Origin: Procambarus clarkii
Lineage: Eukaryota; Arthropoda; Malacostraca; Decapoda; Cambaridae
NCBI RefSeq assembly: GCF_040958095.1
Contig: NC_091193.1
Coordinates: 21,771,047 to 21,835,046, forward strand
Length of the DNA: 64,000 bases
Direction of reading: 5' to 3'
Both the position numbers and the translations under genes were made by a program. Position 1 is the first letter of the stretch; each line of letters opens with the position of its first letter. The notes below the pieces were generated by a model. That model ran no database searches. It was not told the DNA's origin and saw only the letters and a list, made by a program, of their open reading frames with translations. Below are positions 1 to 13,800 of this stretch, in pieces.

Positions 1-1240
1 GGGAGGGAGGGAGGATGTCAGGGAGCCTCTGGGACTCGCCCAGAAAACCAGCGTTGAATGTAATAAAACGCCATTTTCTGGGTGAGCCCTGGAGGTTCCC
101 TGGAGGTTCCCTGGAGCTATCGGGCTAATGTGTGATATATTAGTAGTGATATATTAATATTAGTAATATGCACAGTAGTGCAAAATAGCTGCCAAAACAT
201 AAACAACTTTACTGCTGCAAAACATCCAAACCCAAGATGGATGCGCCCGATGTGAAGGTGCATAATTCATGCCGGCAAATATGGTAAAACCAATGCAGGA
301 GGAGGTGATGAAATCCCCCTCTCCCACCGCAACAACCCCAGCCCAGAAGGTACAGAGACCTAAGCTGGGGCAAACAGAGCCAAAGCGTTCCTAACAGACT
401 CCCCCGAGCCCTGGGAACCCCCCGATAGAGGCCCCTCTTCCATGCCCACCACTCCTGAAGAAAAGGCAGTGTCCAGAGAAAAAGCTTCAAAGAAGGGAGT
501 CTGCTGGGTCGACCCAGAAGCTTTGGCGGAAAAGTCGGACTCGACCACCTCCGCGCCCGAATCGGAAGAGGCAGTCCCTGAAGCTACCCGAGCCTCATCT
601 CAAGCTAAACCCCGCCCCAACTCCAAAATCCTCAGATGTTTGGGAGCCGGAAGCAGGGAGCAAGGATCAGGGCGAACCATGCCCACTAGGGAAGGAAGTA
701 AGGGCACGAATGGAACCAAGGTTGAAGCAACCAACGCCCTCAAATCCTGGTCCCTAAAACCCACGCAGGGCATCTCCAGGGCTTCAAACTAAGCGACCAA
801 CCTGGCTTATTGCAACAAAGAAAATCTAGCATGCAACCCAAAACCAGAGCATCCTCCCCATAAACATGGGGAAGGAGGTTGAGCAAAGTAGCTCTTATCA
901 GGCTCAGGTTATCATATGTTTACATTGTTGGTGTAGTTCTTTAGGCTCTTTTGAGGCTGCGAAATGGTTTTTAACTAAGCAGTGGTCATTTTGTTTCGCT
1001 GATATTCTGGATGCCTTCCCTTGGTGGTGGCAGACATGAATAAATTTACATTACATTTTTCATTGTATCACTGTTCCTTGCACCTCTCTGAGGGGGGCGG
1101 CAGGTTCTGGCTCATGGTCCCCGGTAGGCCAATAAGAACTCTGCAACTGATGGCACATAGTAGTTTAGTACTAAATCAGTATACAGTAGTAACTTCAGGG
1201 AGCTACAAGGGGGGTTCCCTCCCACATAGAAAATATAGAA
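1..1240 (-). mobile_element. DIRS1-like retroelement relic, reverse orientation, with gag-region segment
   Basis: The left side (about 1-130) has the joined terminal motif CCAGCGTTGAATGTAAT followed by ATTTTCTGGGTGAGCCC, which is the right end of the DIRS element at 48438-54799 read in reverse. The right side (about 1066-1236) matches the other terminal repeat (CTCTGAGGGG, TGGTCCCCGGTAGGCC). Between them, about 310-790, an open frame on the plus strand resembles the antisense reading of the gag-like region of the 48 kb element (shared patterns such as GAGSR and P-E-A-R-S spacing), so the true sense is minus. It is an old, broken copy. It lies downstream of the last visible GCC2 exon and so probably sits in the next GCC2 intron. 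Confidence 0.7.
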
Positions 1241-1430
1241 AAATGAACTAGTCAAAACCATAAGGTATTTATACGAATGATACCTAATAGGAACAACTTT
1301 TAATATATATACTCCCAATAAATACATACACTTCCTTTACATACAGTTTAAAGAAAAACATTGCTAGATTAGAAAAAGACAATCACTTTTTTGAAAGAGA
1401 ACATGAAGTTGGCAAAAGATTCCTCTTTAA

Positions 1431-1669
1431 CCACTGTGCTGCGCCAACCGAGAAATCTCGTTCTGAGAGTTGTACTATCTTTTTTTAATTAGGCTATATT
1501 TTAATGTTTTTTAATGTTTTCATCACTCTTTGTGTTTTGAAATGAAAATGGTTGAGTTTGGAAACATTTTGACATTAACTTTACCTGAATATTTATAAAA
1601 ACAACAAAAATATGTCCTTAACAATTGCACTATGAAGTTTTTGCCAAAAACAGGTGCGCAATGCAGGGG
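1431..1669 (-). mobile_element. TTAA-flanked MITE, copy B (inverted relative to 15158-15385)
   Basis: The element is bounded by TTAA at 1427-1430 and 1670-1673, with diverged terminal inverted repeats (CCACTGTGCTGCGC at the left, GCGCAATGCAGGGG at the right). Its interior is the reverse complement of the MITE at 15158-15385: the same AAAACACAAAGAG / CTCTTTGTGTTTT stretch, the same TTGACATTAACTTTACCTGAA stretch and the same GTTGTTTTTATAAA stretch. TTAA target sites are typical of piggyBac-type DNA transposons, so this is probably a non-autonomous piggyBac-type element. Confidence 0.75.
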
Positions 1670-1828
1670 TTAAGAATCAGCAATTGCATATGTAGTATAG
1701 AAAATTTTTAAAATCATAGTTTTAACTCACGCTAACTTCAAGAACTATGAAAGATATCTAATTCAAAGTTGTGCACAAAACCAAGCAAGCCACAAAACAA
1801 ATATCTTAATCATCAACAAGATGCTCAC

Positions 1829-4800
1829 CTTTGCCTCAAGCCTAGCCATCTCCTTCCCAGTAGCATCTGTGTTGATGCTGGCAATGCTGACATTGTCATC
1901 CTGGGATGTAAGAGGGGAATTTATAAGTTGCTCTAGGGGCGGAGGGCTATAACCCCTTTGTTTACCCGGGGAACGATGAACAGGTTCCACCCACTCTGAG
2001 CCCTACGGTTATGTGAAAGACATTCAGTTAATGAAGAAATTTTAAAGTATGCTGTTTTTGTTATAAGTACCTCTGAATTTTGCTTATATAGACAGGCTCT
2101 TTAATATGTCAATTAATAATTCTAAACAATTTCACAATACAGCATACTGGAACCAACATTTCTGACAACGGTGATGTGGAGAACATGAGCGTTTTCAAGA
2201 ATGTGATTTAACCAATATACTGTAGGCTTACTGGAAATGATTTACACAAATAATTAAGCTAAACATGCGTTATCATAGACACTACTATGAAAGAAACCCA
2301 TTAACCACTTACAACCATAATTAAATTCTAGAGTTAGAAAAATGTTGATTACCTCTAGATGATCAGTCCTTTTATGATTGTAATTTGCCCTTCAAAACAT
2401 TCATCTGTGGTACCTGCAATATTTCCCTAATCTGCTCATAATGGGTTAAAAAATGTTAAAGTCTTGTACAATGAATTTGATTGAATGATAAATAATTTCT
2501 CAGTTGCTGCAAAAGAACACACTATATTTACATATAGTGTGCACAGCTGTCTGTTCTACAATCCCTTTTGAATGGATTTTTATAAACCCTAAAAGTTTGG
2601 AGTTATAATTTATTTTGTCTAAATTTGGCGCCTATTTTCAAATGATATACAATATTGACGATTTTTTTTTACAGTAAACCATACTAAAAACCTATATTCT
2701 AAATCTTTGAAAATAAAGATCCACCTGCCTGCCCACTAGCCAGCCAGTCCAGCTGCCTGCCCACTAGCCAGCCAGTCTACCTGCCCGCCCACTAGCCAGC
2801 CAGTCTACCTGCCTGCCCATTAGCCAGCCAATCCATCTGCCTGCCCCCCCCCCACTCCTGCCTGTCTACCAGCCAGCCAGTTACCCATTCACCTATCCAT
2901 CATACCTGGAGAGGGTTTAGTAGGACAGTATTAGTAACAGTGTTAATAACACAATTTACTGTACTTGAATAATTTGGCTTGTTTTCAATATTTTATTATT
3001 AACAAAAACTTTTGTGCCTAGTGAAACTACCCAGTACACTCGTCCGGCTCCCTAGCCTACGGCACTCGGTCTCACATCCGTAATACTACAACCGCATTTG
3101 ACGCAGGGCAATTTTTGGACACATTTAAAAATAAAATAAGCGTGTCTTATACACCAGCAAATACGGTACATTAAATGTAAAGTCCTCATAGGCCATTGCT
3201 CCCTGCTCCTCTCTGAGGGGACCAGGTTCTGGCTCATGGTTCCTGGTAGGCATAAGAACTCCTGTGACTGATGACCCCCAAACAAACATAGCTCATATAA
3301 ATTCTGATAGCTTCAGGGAGCCGACAGGGCTCCCCACAGAAAGTAGTCTTCCATGAATGTTAATGGTAACAATATGCTCTCTGAATCTGCTTTGGAATGA
3401 TCCTCATTCTTCTGGTGTACCTCTAACCCCCACTTCCATCATTCATATAATCAATCAGGGACCTGACCTTCACTAATTGTCCTTGGTGTAAATCACAAGA
3501 TACCTCTCTGATGAATATTCTGAAGAGAAGAACAAAGTTGTTTCACACTATCATAGTATTTCTGACGTTTGAATTTGTAAGCACTATAAGCATGACCATG
3601 AAAATTTTTCTGTGTATTTAAAGGATTTGAGCAAGTCAAAATATTTGTACAGTATTCTCAAATTTTTAAATACAGCTAAAACAAAAACAAAAACTACTGT
3701 AATTACTGTACAAAGCAGTACTAATATGTATCAAGTCACAAAATACACAAAGAAATTTAAATATGTATTAATAAAACTGCAATAACCTGCTTGCAACTGA
3801 TATTCTCTTACCAACAGCATCATATTTAATATATTTACAGTTATTTAACACCTTACGACTCTAAGAAGAATCAAAGTAAATAGCTTTCAATAAAAACTAA
3901 ATCATGCTCATGTAGTTTACAAATTTCAAGCTTATAAATATTAATACAGTACTCTAAAACTAAAAAGATATGAATATATACAAAAACTTAATCATACATT
4001 CAAAAGCAATGCATCCATCTTAAGAAAACAATTAAGCATTTCAATTACAGTATACTGTACAGTAGAAGGAAAATATAGAGAAACTCCAAAGAAACAGTGA
4101 ATGGTTAACTATTATCCACATGGAAGAAAAATGAAATGAATGCATTGGATAAGATGGAAAAGTCGGGTCATGGTCAAACCACTTAAAAATATTAATTATT
4201 CCTACACATTCTTATACAAAGTAGATTGCACATATTTGGCATGAGGGATATTGATATTTTTAAGCATGCACTAAGTATTTGTGTTTTCCAAACTTCTTTG
4301 TACTGTATAATATTTCAACAGGATTGAAAAGACATGAGTATCCAATTGATATTGGTTATTATATTCTAATATCCTAAGTTAAGCTTACATAAGTACATAT
4401 GCTTATTCATAACAAAGTGACAGTCCTATCTAGTGATTTGTTAACTTTTTTCTGGTTTTCAATTACTCTCTCACTGCAATACATGTACTGGTGGGACGTC
4501 GGGACGTGGGACGTCCTCCGACGCTAACTATGGGATAGTAATATTTGTGTTTATAAAAGCTGACAATAAATGAGTTTGAAAAAAGACAAATAATAATTAG
4601 TGAAAGAAGGTTAATTATGAATAAATCATTCACACCATAACACTAACCTCTCCCTCCTCTCTGACCATGTTCGTGACATCAATCCTGGGCTCGTCGCCAT
4701 GGCTGAGCTGGCGACGATGCTGCTGAGCATTGCTGTGGCTCATTCCTGGCATGCTGTGGTCACTCTCCGAGCGCACCAGGTTAGGAGCACTAGAAGTAGT

Positions 4801-7800
4801 GGCCAGAGTAGTGCTAACATTGGAGGGCGTTGCAGGAACTGAATTGCTAATAGTATTCTTTAGCTGCCATAACTTGTCCTCAGATTCTTCAAGTTTAGTT
4901 GCTAGTTGCTCCACTTCTCGGGAGTGAGTTTGCTTCAAAGTATCCAACTGTTTCTGTTGATTAAAAAGGAATTAATTACCAAAGGAAATGTATTTCTTTC
5001 TAACCTTTACTAATTTATAATAAGCTTTTAACAGTTAATTTGTTATTAACATCAAAGTTAATGAAAACCACTAGCATTGATAATGCAAATGTTATACCAT
5101 GATAAAATTACACTGATAAAACAATCAAGATGGATGAAAAATATGAAACACATCAGAGGAGTGGACATTATTTTTAATTATTTGTTTATGCCAATCAATA
5201 ACCAAGTTTGTTTATCTTGTGATTTTATAAGTTACTTATTAACCCATCAAACTTGTATGATTTTACTAGCTGTGTCATTATGTTTCTTGTGCTTTGTAAA
5301 CCTGAGTTCCAGCTTCCCAGACAAGACTTCTCAAGACCACAAGAGAATAAAAATATTTAATTTGTGTAAAAGATAAATGAAAAAAATCAAACTTTAAAAT
5401 GATTAATTTTGGTTTCATTACTAGAAATCTATTTAAATATTTAAATACTTTTCTGCTGTCTTTCCATTTATTTAATTACAACTTTATTTTGTGAAGACTC
5501 TTCTCTTAGAAAGCTTGCTTGAACTTAATTTCAATGAATAACATGCACATTCAATATCTGGCAAATTCACAGCAAGATAAAATAATAAGTATTCCAAACA
5601 CACATCAATATTTATACATATTGTAAACTGTTGCCAGGATTTCACTTTAAAAAATGCATAAACAAATATTTACAACCCCCTTTTTCCTAATAACAATACA
5701 AAGTCAACAAAACTATCACATGAGCATTACCCACTAAGAAGAGGATTTGACTCTTAATTACCTTGAACCTACAAAAGATATTGTCACTAACCTTAAAGTT
5801 ATTACTCATTGCTTCATTTTGATTAGACATGCTGGCAATTATCCTTTGGTATTCAGTAATTTTACCTTCCATCTTACTTTCGAGGATAGCAATTTTTTCA
5901 TGGTGTGAACTCTCCCTCCTGTTTAGCTCCTCAGAAAGTGACGATACTTGTCTTGCATTTCCATCTTTCTCAGATTGTATATAAGTGTATTCTGCTCGGA
6001 GGGCAGACAATTCTGATCTATGAATAGCAGTAACAGCAAAATTAAATGTTATACAGCATATTAAGAATATAAATATAAACAATTCCAAAAGACCTCATTT
6101 ATGTGAAATCTACAGACAAGTGAAAAACTACAGACAAGTGAAAAACTACAGACAAGTGATAAAACATAAGGAAAAACAAGTGTCTACAGACAGAGTCTTA
6201 GTAAGACAAGCAAGCAGTGAGCCACAAATAGGTTCTAGTGGTATGCCTGCAAAACTTGAGAGCGCACCCCAGAAATGTCATCACTGCTGTTATTATGGAA
6301 AGGGACTCCCCTTGCAAACACTAACACCTCTCCTTCTTCCCCCTTCATCACTGTCTTCTATACCCCAACAAGAGTCCTCAATAAAGGTAAGATATACTTA
6401 TACTGTACATACTGTAGTACAAAATATAAGTACAGTAGTAGTGTGTATAAAATATATTTCTAAGTTAATATTTTTGGGGGTGTGGAACGGATTAACTCAA
6501 TTTACATTATTTCTTATGGGAAAATTTGTTTCGGTTTTCCAATTTTCGGTTTTTGAACCGTCTCTAGGAACGGATTAAATTTGAAAATGGAGGTACCACT
6601 GTATTTATAGAAATGCCAAAATTGTTTTTCTTACTAGAAAAAATTTACTACAAAAAATTAAAATAGACAGTACATGGAATTTATGTAACAAATCATGTTA
6701 TTATCTGTATTGTTTTTCCAGTGCCCCAAGGAACCCCTATTATTTTAGGCATAAGTAACAAATTGAGAATACATGTCCACAGAGATTACACAATAATAAC
6801 AAGTATGTCTCTACATGGAAAATACTCAAAAGGCTCAGTCCTTAATCTGCACAATAAAACCAGCGTTGAATGTAAAGAAACTCCATTTTCTGGGACAGCC
6901 CCGGAGACTTCCTTGGAGCTATAGAACTAATATGCAATTCATTAGTCTAGGGCATTAGTCAAAGGAGTTCAGCCTTCTGGGGACTATGAGCCAGAACCTG
7001 ACCCCCCCTCAGAGAGGTTCAGGGAGCAATGGCCCTGGAAACCCCCCTATGATCGGAGATTTCCTTATCTGCCATCGACTGGGGTTAAGCACCCAGAAAT
7101 GTAGGCATAACAAAACAAACCCCACATGGTAAGAAAATTGCAAAGACTGAAGAGAGAGGCAGAACTCCCTCCAATCCCAAAGAAACAAGCGAACGTCGCA
7201 CATCACCACTGTACCGCTTGTCCGTGCAGCCTCCTCCCCCCCCCCTCACCAAGGAGGGGAGAGCCCTGTACCCCCTCTGGCGTTGACCCAGCCATTCCAG
7301 TTCAGAGGGAAGGCTGCCCTAAGTGCATGCAACCCCGATACACTTCAGGTGCACCTGGCCACCACACCACGAACAGCAGAGAACACCACGAAGGCAAAAC
7401 ACTACGTAGGAAATCTAGGAATCTAGAGAAGATTGTATTAGCCAATTGTATTAGCCAACGAACTGGAATGGCTGGGTCGCCAGTGTGGGGAGGGTCCTTT
7501 GCTCCCCCCTTCCCCTCCCAGGGGTGAAAGGGGGCTATGCATACGAAAAGCTCGGCAGTGGGGTGTAACGTTTGCTTGATTGCTTCTTTCCTTGGGATTG
7601 GAAGGGAGTAGGGAGTTCTGCCACTCTGTTCGGTTTTAGGTTGCAATTTTCTTACCATGTAAGGTCTGTTTTGTTATGCCTACCTTTCTGGGTGTCTAAC
7701 CCCAGTCGATGCGGATAAGGAAAACCCCCAACACTGGGGGGGGGAGGGGGGGTTTCCAGTGCCATTGCTTGCTCCCTGTGACTCTCTGAGGTGGGGGGGG

Positions 7801-10800
7801 AGGCAGGTTCTGGCCCGTGGTCCACGGTACGCTGAACTCCTTCGACTAATGCCCAGGTCTAATGAATTGCATATTAGCCAGATACCTCCAGGAAGTCGAA
7901 GGGGCTCCCCACAGAAAATAGCTTATTGGAGTGAACGATGCAGTGAAAAAAAACAAAAAAAAACTACGACCAGCAACAGCATCATTAATTAAACACTGCT
8001 TACTGTAATTGCTGCACTTTTAGCTGAGCTGCTTCACAATCAGTCTGAAGTTGATCCTTTTCCGACTGCAATTCACTAACGTTGATTTCCGGTGGACGAT
8101 TCTTTTGCCGTAAGACACTAGTAGCTCGAACTTTATACCCTATACAAAATTTTAACAAATTCAGTAATAATTTTATTGCTTAAAAATGTTTACAAAATAA
8201 TCTTATTAACACATGGAGGTTCAGATTTTTGAGGAAGCATGATAAATTTTTGATGTTATGAAGCTAATATAGTCAAACTTCACCTTCAAATTCATTTTGG
8301 ATGGTATCCCGCTCAGCCACCAGTTGTTGAACTTCAATTTTGTGCTTCATGAGTTGGTCCTCTAAGACTTCAATCTGTATAAGATAAATATAATAAAGTA
8401 TATGCCAAGTTATTTAATAAGATGAATTCTACTTATATACAAAATCTCATCCATCCTACCTTACATTTCTCCACCCTTCTTTACTTTTGTTTTATTCATT
8501 TTATTAAATATACAAGAGTTCTTACATTCTTGTAAAGCCAGTAGCACGCATTGAATTTCAGATAGGTCCTTAATCCTAATTTTTTCAGGAATATGACCTG
8601 CCAAATCTTTTAACAACCGGGTACCCATTCACTGCTGGTGAACAGAGGCATACAGTTAAGGATTGGTGCCTAGTCAATCTTCCCTGGCCAGGATACGAAC
8701 CCAGGCCAAATTGCTCGCAAAGCACGGGGCAAGTGTTTTACCACTGCGCCAGAGGGACTGCTAATTCTGTTATGCAAATTACTAGTTCTCTTCTCTAACT
8801 CTCATACCAGGCCCAATGTCCTTCATTCTCCATAAAAAAAAATAATCATGATGATGCTGTACCATATATGTCCTTGTTCATTTTCTCATTCACTAATGAG
8901 AATGTTTTGTTACAACACATGAGTTACTTACATTAGTCAATATTTCTATCAAATAATGTCACATATTTTGGACACATGCTTAGAACTCCATCTAAATTCC
9001 TTTCACATCTTCATTTTCTGGGTTTATTTTTAATAACAAATAAATTTTAAATAAATCAACTCACCTGTCGTTCAGCAGACAACTTGCTACGCTTTCCAGT
9101 CTCTTCTAATTTCACTTTTTCACAGGTGAGTTCTGCTATTGCCAACTTAAGCTTCTCAACCTCCTGGGAACAATAATTCCAGCTACACGTTTATGGTTAC
9201 TTATTCATTAAGACATTTGAAATATGAACCATATTTAATCACATATCATATATTTCAGTGGTTATTTGTATCACTCTACAGCAGAATTATATTAGGCTTT
9301 CTTTAGAATAAAGTCACACTATTACAAATTCATAATGAACTCACAGTATAAAACAGAAGAAAGACTAATTAAAAATATAATTTCAAATGGAGTGAAACCG
9401 GCAGCCCCAAACCAAAGATTGGAATTCATTATTTACAATAAACAAAAAACCGGCATTGAATTACACACAGAAATCACAATAGTGTTATGTATCAAATGAA
9501 CAAATCCACAAGGGCCGTGATGAGGGTTCAAATCTATGTCCGAGAGGATCCCAGATGTGCCTTAATCGACTGTGCCACGACATGGTAAACGAATTGTAAC
9601 CGGGAGTTCTTCTAACCTCACACGGATCCTGCAGCCTCTCCGAGACACAAACCAGGGTTTTACACAATTTCCCCATGCACCCGGGCCCCCGGATATTATT
9701 ACCTAATTATTTCAATGTTTCTGATTTACTTTTTCTCTATTTTTTGTGCAGTAATATTATACAGTAAGAAACAGCAAGAAAACCTACCCTGTTCCTCAGG
9801 CCAATTTTTCAGCCAGTTCCTGTACTCTTCCAATCACTTATCCACTACACAATAAATTTATGTTTTTTTAATTCTTATACTCACTATGTTCTCCTTTATT
9901 TGTAAACAGTTCTACAATCACAGCTCTTTCCAATTCTCTGGCACATTATTCACATTCACTCTCTTCCCTTTTCTACACTACATCTACTTATTTCTGTATC
10001 AATATATACCAATAGATAATGAACTTACTTATCTATAAACAGAAGCTCACTAACAATGATTTTAGCCAATGCTTGTTTTTCATAACACTAAGTGACAAAC
10101 AAGCATACAACTCATTCGGGTTCGAAAAAGTTTCTAAACAATATAACCTAAAAGAAATTTGACGTATTAACTATTTAAAAACATAAAAATAATTATCCAA
10201 CCTGTGTCAGTTGTTCAATTGTTACTCGGTCCATCTCCTTTGTAGCTGACTGAGCTTCTTGGGCAAGATGTAGTTCAGCCAACTGTGTTTTGTGCTCCAG
10301 TAAAAGTTTCTGGGTTAACAAAGAAGCAAGACAATAGATCATTAAGCAAAGAAACAAAGGAGGAGTAACTAATTAATTCCAAACGTTAGTAATTTAAGTT
10401 TACAAAAGCATTACTTAATGTTGGTGAAAAACTAAGTATTGTCAAAGAAGTCTATTAAGTACTAAGTATAAAAAGCAAGTTCATCAGAAACCACAATAAG
10501 CTCCTTGCCTCTGAAAGAGGGCAGGATTCTGGTTCATGCTCTTGGTAGACCATGAGATGGTCACAGACACCTGGTGTAATGGTATTCACCTTGGGGATCC
10601 AATGCATAAGCGCTGGTGCGCCACATAAAGTGGCCACCATAAAAAACTGCAACCTACTGGGGACCACGAGCTAAAGCTCGTGGTCCCCGGTAGGCTGAAC
10701 TCCAACTGACTGATGCCCCAGACTAATATTGCATATATCAGTCAGATAGCTCCAGGTAGCCTCCAGGGCTCCTCACAGAAAAATTCTTCCCACTAAATGC

Positions 10801-13800
10801 AAAATAGGCTTCCTTTTTTTTCTATATATATATTAAGCTTTTTTCACTAGAGAGTATTATTATTTTGTTTCACTTAAGCTGGAATGAATGTATTGAAGCA
10901 GTATTTGAGTATTTGCTGCCATATACAGTACATATGAACAATGACAACTGAAACAATTTATGAGATTTAGAAAATATTTAATTAAACTCAAACTGTACCT
11001 TCATTTTATCAGCTCGTTCTCTTTCAGTGGTCTCCTGAGTGGTGAGATGAGTCAGTTGGTCTTGAAGACTGCTAGACCGTCCCTTTTCTCTCTCAACTGC
11101 TGCTTGTAGATCAGCTAAGCAGGAATCTTTATCTCTTAACTGCCCATTCAGTTCTTCTAATGTAAGCTCATAATCTCGCATTTCAAGATCTAACAGGCTT
11201 CTTGTTTTAGAATCCTGTAAAATAAAGGGCTTTAGCTATACAGTACCTATATGGTAGACAAAACTTCTTAAAAGGAAGTTTAAGGTTATCTAAGTGGATA
11301 ATTATTTTTACAGGTATATATTTCCATTCCATATTAATTTATCATAAACATGAGAAGTGTGTTCTACATCTACAAACAATAAACAAAATTTAAATACTTA
11401 AATGCACCTGCTTAGCTTCCTCCAATTCCTTGACAAATTGGGCTGCTCGCTGTCTTTCTTCTTCCATTCTCTCTTCTGCTTTTTTTCTTCGGTCCTCCAG
11501 TGCCTGCTGTTTTTGTAATTCTGCTCCTAATCTTTTTTCTAAGGATATAATTTGTCCCCTCAGGCTTCCTGCTGCATCTTCTTGGCTTGAGATGGTTTCC
11601 TCTAAGTTCTAAACAAAATATATAATACACTGTATAGTATACTGTATAGCTTAGGTCATGGCTACACAATATTTAATTACATTACCCTCACATTTATATC
11701 AAAATTGCATATTTAAATTTGTTATTTTTAAAACTAATAAAAAAACCAGTGTTGAATATAATGAAACTCCATTTTCTGGGTGAGCCCCGAAGACTCCCTG
11801 GAGCTATTGGGCTAGTATGTGATACATTGGACTGGGGCATTAGTCTATGGAGTTCAGCCTACCGGGGACCACGAACCTAGCCCCCCTTCAGAGAGGCACA
11901 GGGAGCAATGGTTCTGGAACCTCCCCCCTATGGTTGGGGGTTTTCCTTATCCTAATAGGTACCCTGAAAGAGAACTTTATCAACATAAGAGGCCCGAGAC
12001 AACTCAACACACTTCCAATACACATAAGGGGTATAACTGGCTGACCCCTTGCAGTGTTCAAGAAAGAACTCTATAAACACCTTCAAAGGATACCTGATTA
12101 ACCAGGCTGCAAGCAGCCACGTCCAACAGCCTGGTTGACCAGTCCAGCAACAAGGAGACCTAGGCAATGACCGAGCTGGGGTAAATGCCGAGCAGCAAAA
12201 ACACCCGACGGAAATGAGTCCCGAACGCACCAGGGAAGAGAACCCTGATATGCAAGGGCAGTACTCACAGGACGCCTAGGGAAGGATGCCCCCTAAGCGC
12301 ATGCAGCCCTGGTACCCTTGAGGACACCTGGCCACCACGCACAACACTGCAGAGGTCACCATGAAGACAAAACACCGCCTTGGAAATTGAGGCCAAAGAA
12401 GACGTCCGACCCGGACCACATTAGCGAACTGGAATGCTAGGTACGCGGCGCAGGGAGGGGAGGTCTGCACAGACGAGCGACACGGCGGTGGAGAATGATG
12501 TTTCCTTGTTTCCTTGGGATTGGAGGGAGTTCTGCCTCTCTTTTTGGTTTTTAGTTGTAATTTTCTTACCATATGGGGTTTGTTTTGTTATGCCTACCTT
12601 TCTGGGTCCCTAACCCTTGTCGATGGCAAATAAGAAAAAAACCCAACCACAGGGGGGGATTTTCCAAGGCCATTGGTCCCTGCACCTCTCTGAGGGGGAT
12701 ACAGGTTCTGGCTTGTGGTCCCCGGTAGGCTGAACTCCATAGACTAATGCCACGATCTAATATATTACATATTAGCCCGATAGCTCCAGGTACTCGTAGG
12801 GGCTCCCCACAGAAATTACTGTACTGTTCTGTAAATGAAATATATATCATACCTAATAGGTAGTTGAATAAGAAGCCAAATTTTCTTCAATATTAAATTT
12901 CTTGCAAATATTCTTTTATATATACTGTATAGATTGATATTAATACTTTCTTTAAATTTGACCCAAAACTAGTTTAACTGCCTGATTAAACATATAGTAA
13001 ATCTGTTATTTCAAAATCTTGTCTAACACTGGTTAAACTTGGCCTAAAAAGTTATTAATTAGTGGTATAAAGATATTCTGGTCATGTCATTTACAAAAAT
13101 TGCATAGATACAAGAAAATAACAAGAACACTGCCATGTAGACAAACCGGTCCTTGCCAGTAGGCATAGTAGTGTGATTGTAATGATTAAGTATGAGGTAG
13201 ACGCGACAAACACATACACACACACACAGACAAAACACAGTGATGAATGTAATGAAATACTGTACCGTTTTCTGGGGGGCCACTTAATAGTTCAGGGCGC
13301 TAGTAAGTGGATCCCAGGACATGGTGAAGATTCTATTAAGTGTGACTCTTCTATGGTGACAATCATGTGTAGTGAAGATCTCTATTCCAGATAATCTTCA
13401 CTTGGGTGAAGGTCAGGTTAAGATCATTTGTATAGTAAAGATCTCCACCCAAGCATGTTCAGATAGATTATGTACTGAGGATCATGGATAGCGAAGCTAA
13501 TATTTTAGCGAAGTTCATGTGTAGTGAAAATGTACACTGATGATGGCCATGTATGTATTAAGACGTAATTCACAGAATTTTTAATTTGGAGCGAGTATCA
13601 GTTTCTGGAGCATCGGATCCAGGTCTTCCACTCAGCCATTGTTGGGTACCTGTGTACATACAAAAACTTACTTTAACAGTTCTGTGCAGAATCCCATTTT
13701 CATCCTGTGCTACGGCAAGATCGGACTTAGCAGATGCCAATTGCTCTGCTGCTGAATTCAGCTGTTTACCCTGTTCCTTCAGCTCTTTTGTCTTACTGTC

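Noticed and set aside
442-792. 116-codon plus-strand frame as a host gene
   Set aside because: It corresponds to the antisense of the DIRS gag-like region and lies within a DIRS relic.
8613-8761. tRNA gene on the minus strand
   Set aside because: A and B boxes are present, but the flanking stem does not pair properly and a SINE body follows; the same holds for 9496-9693 and 44698-44876.
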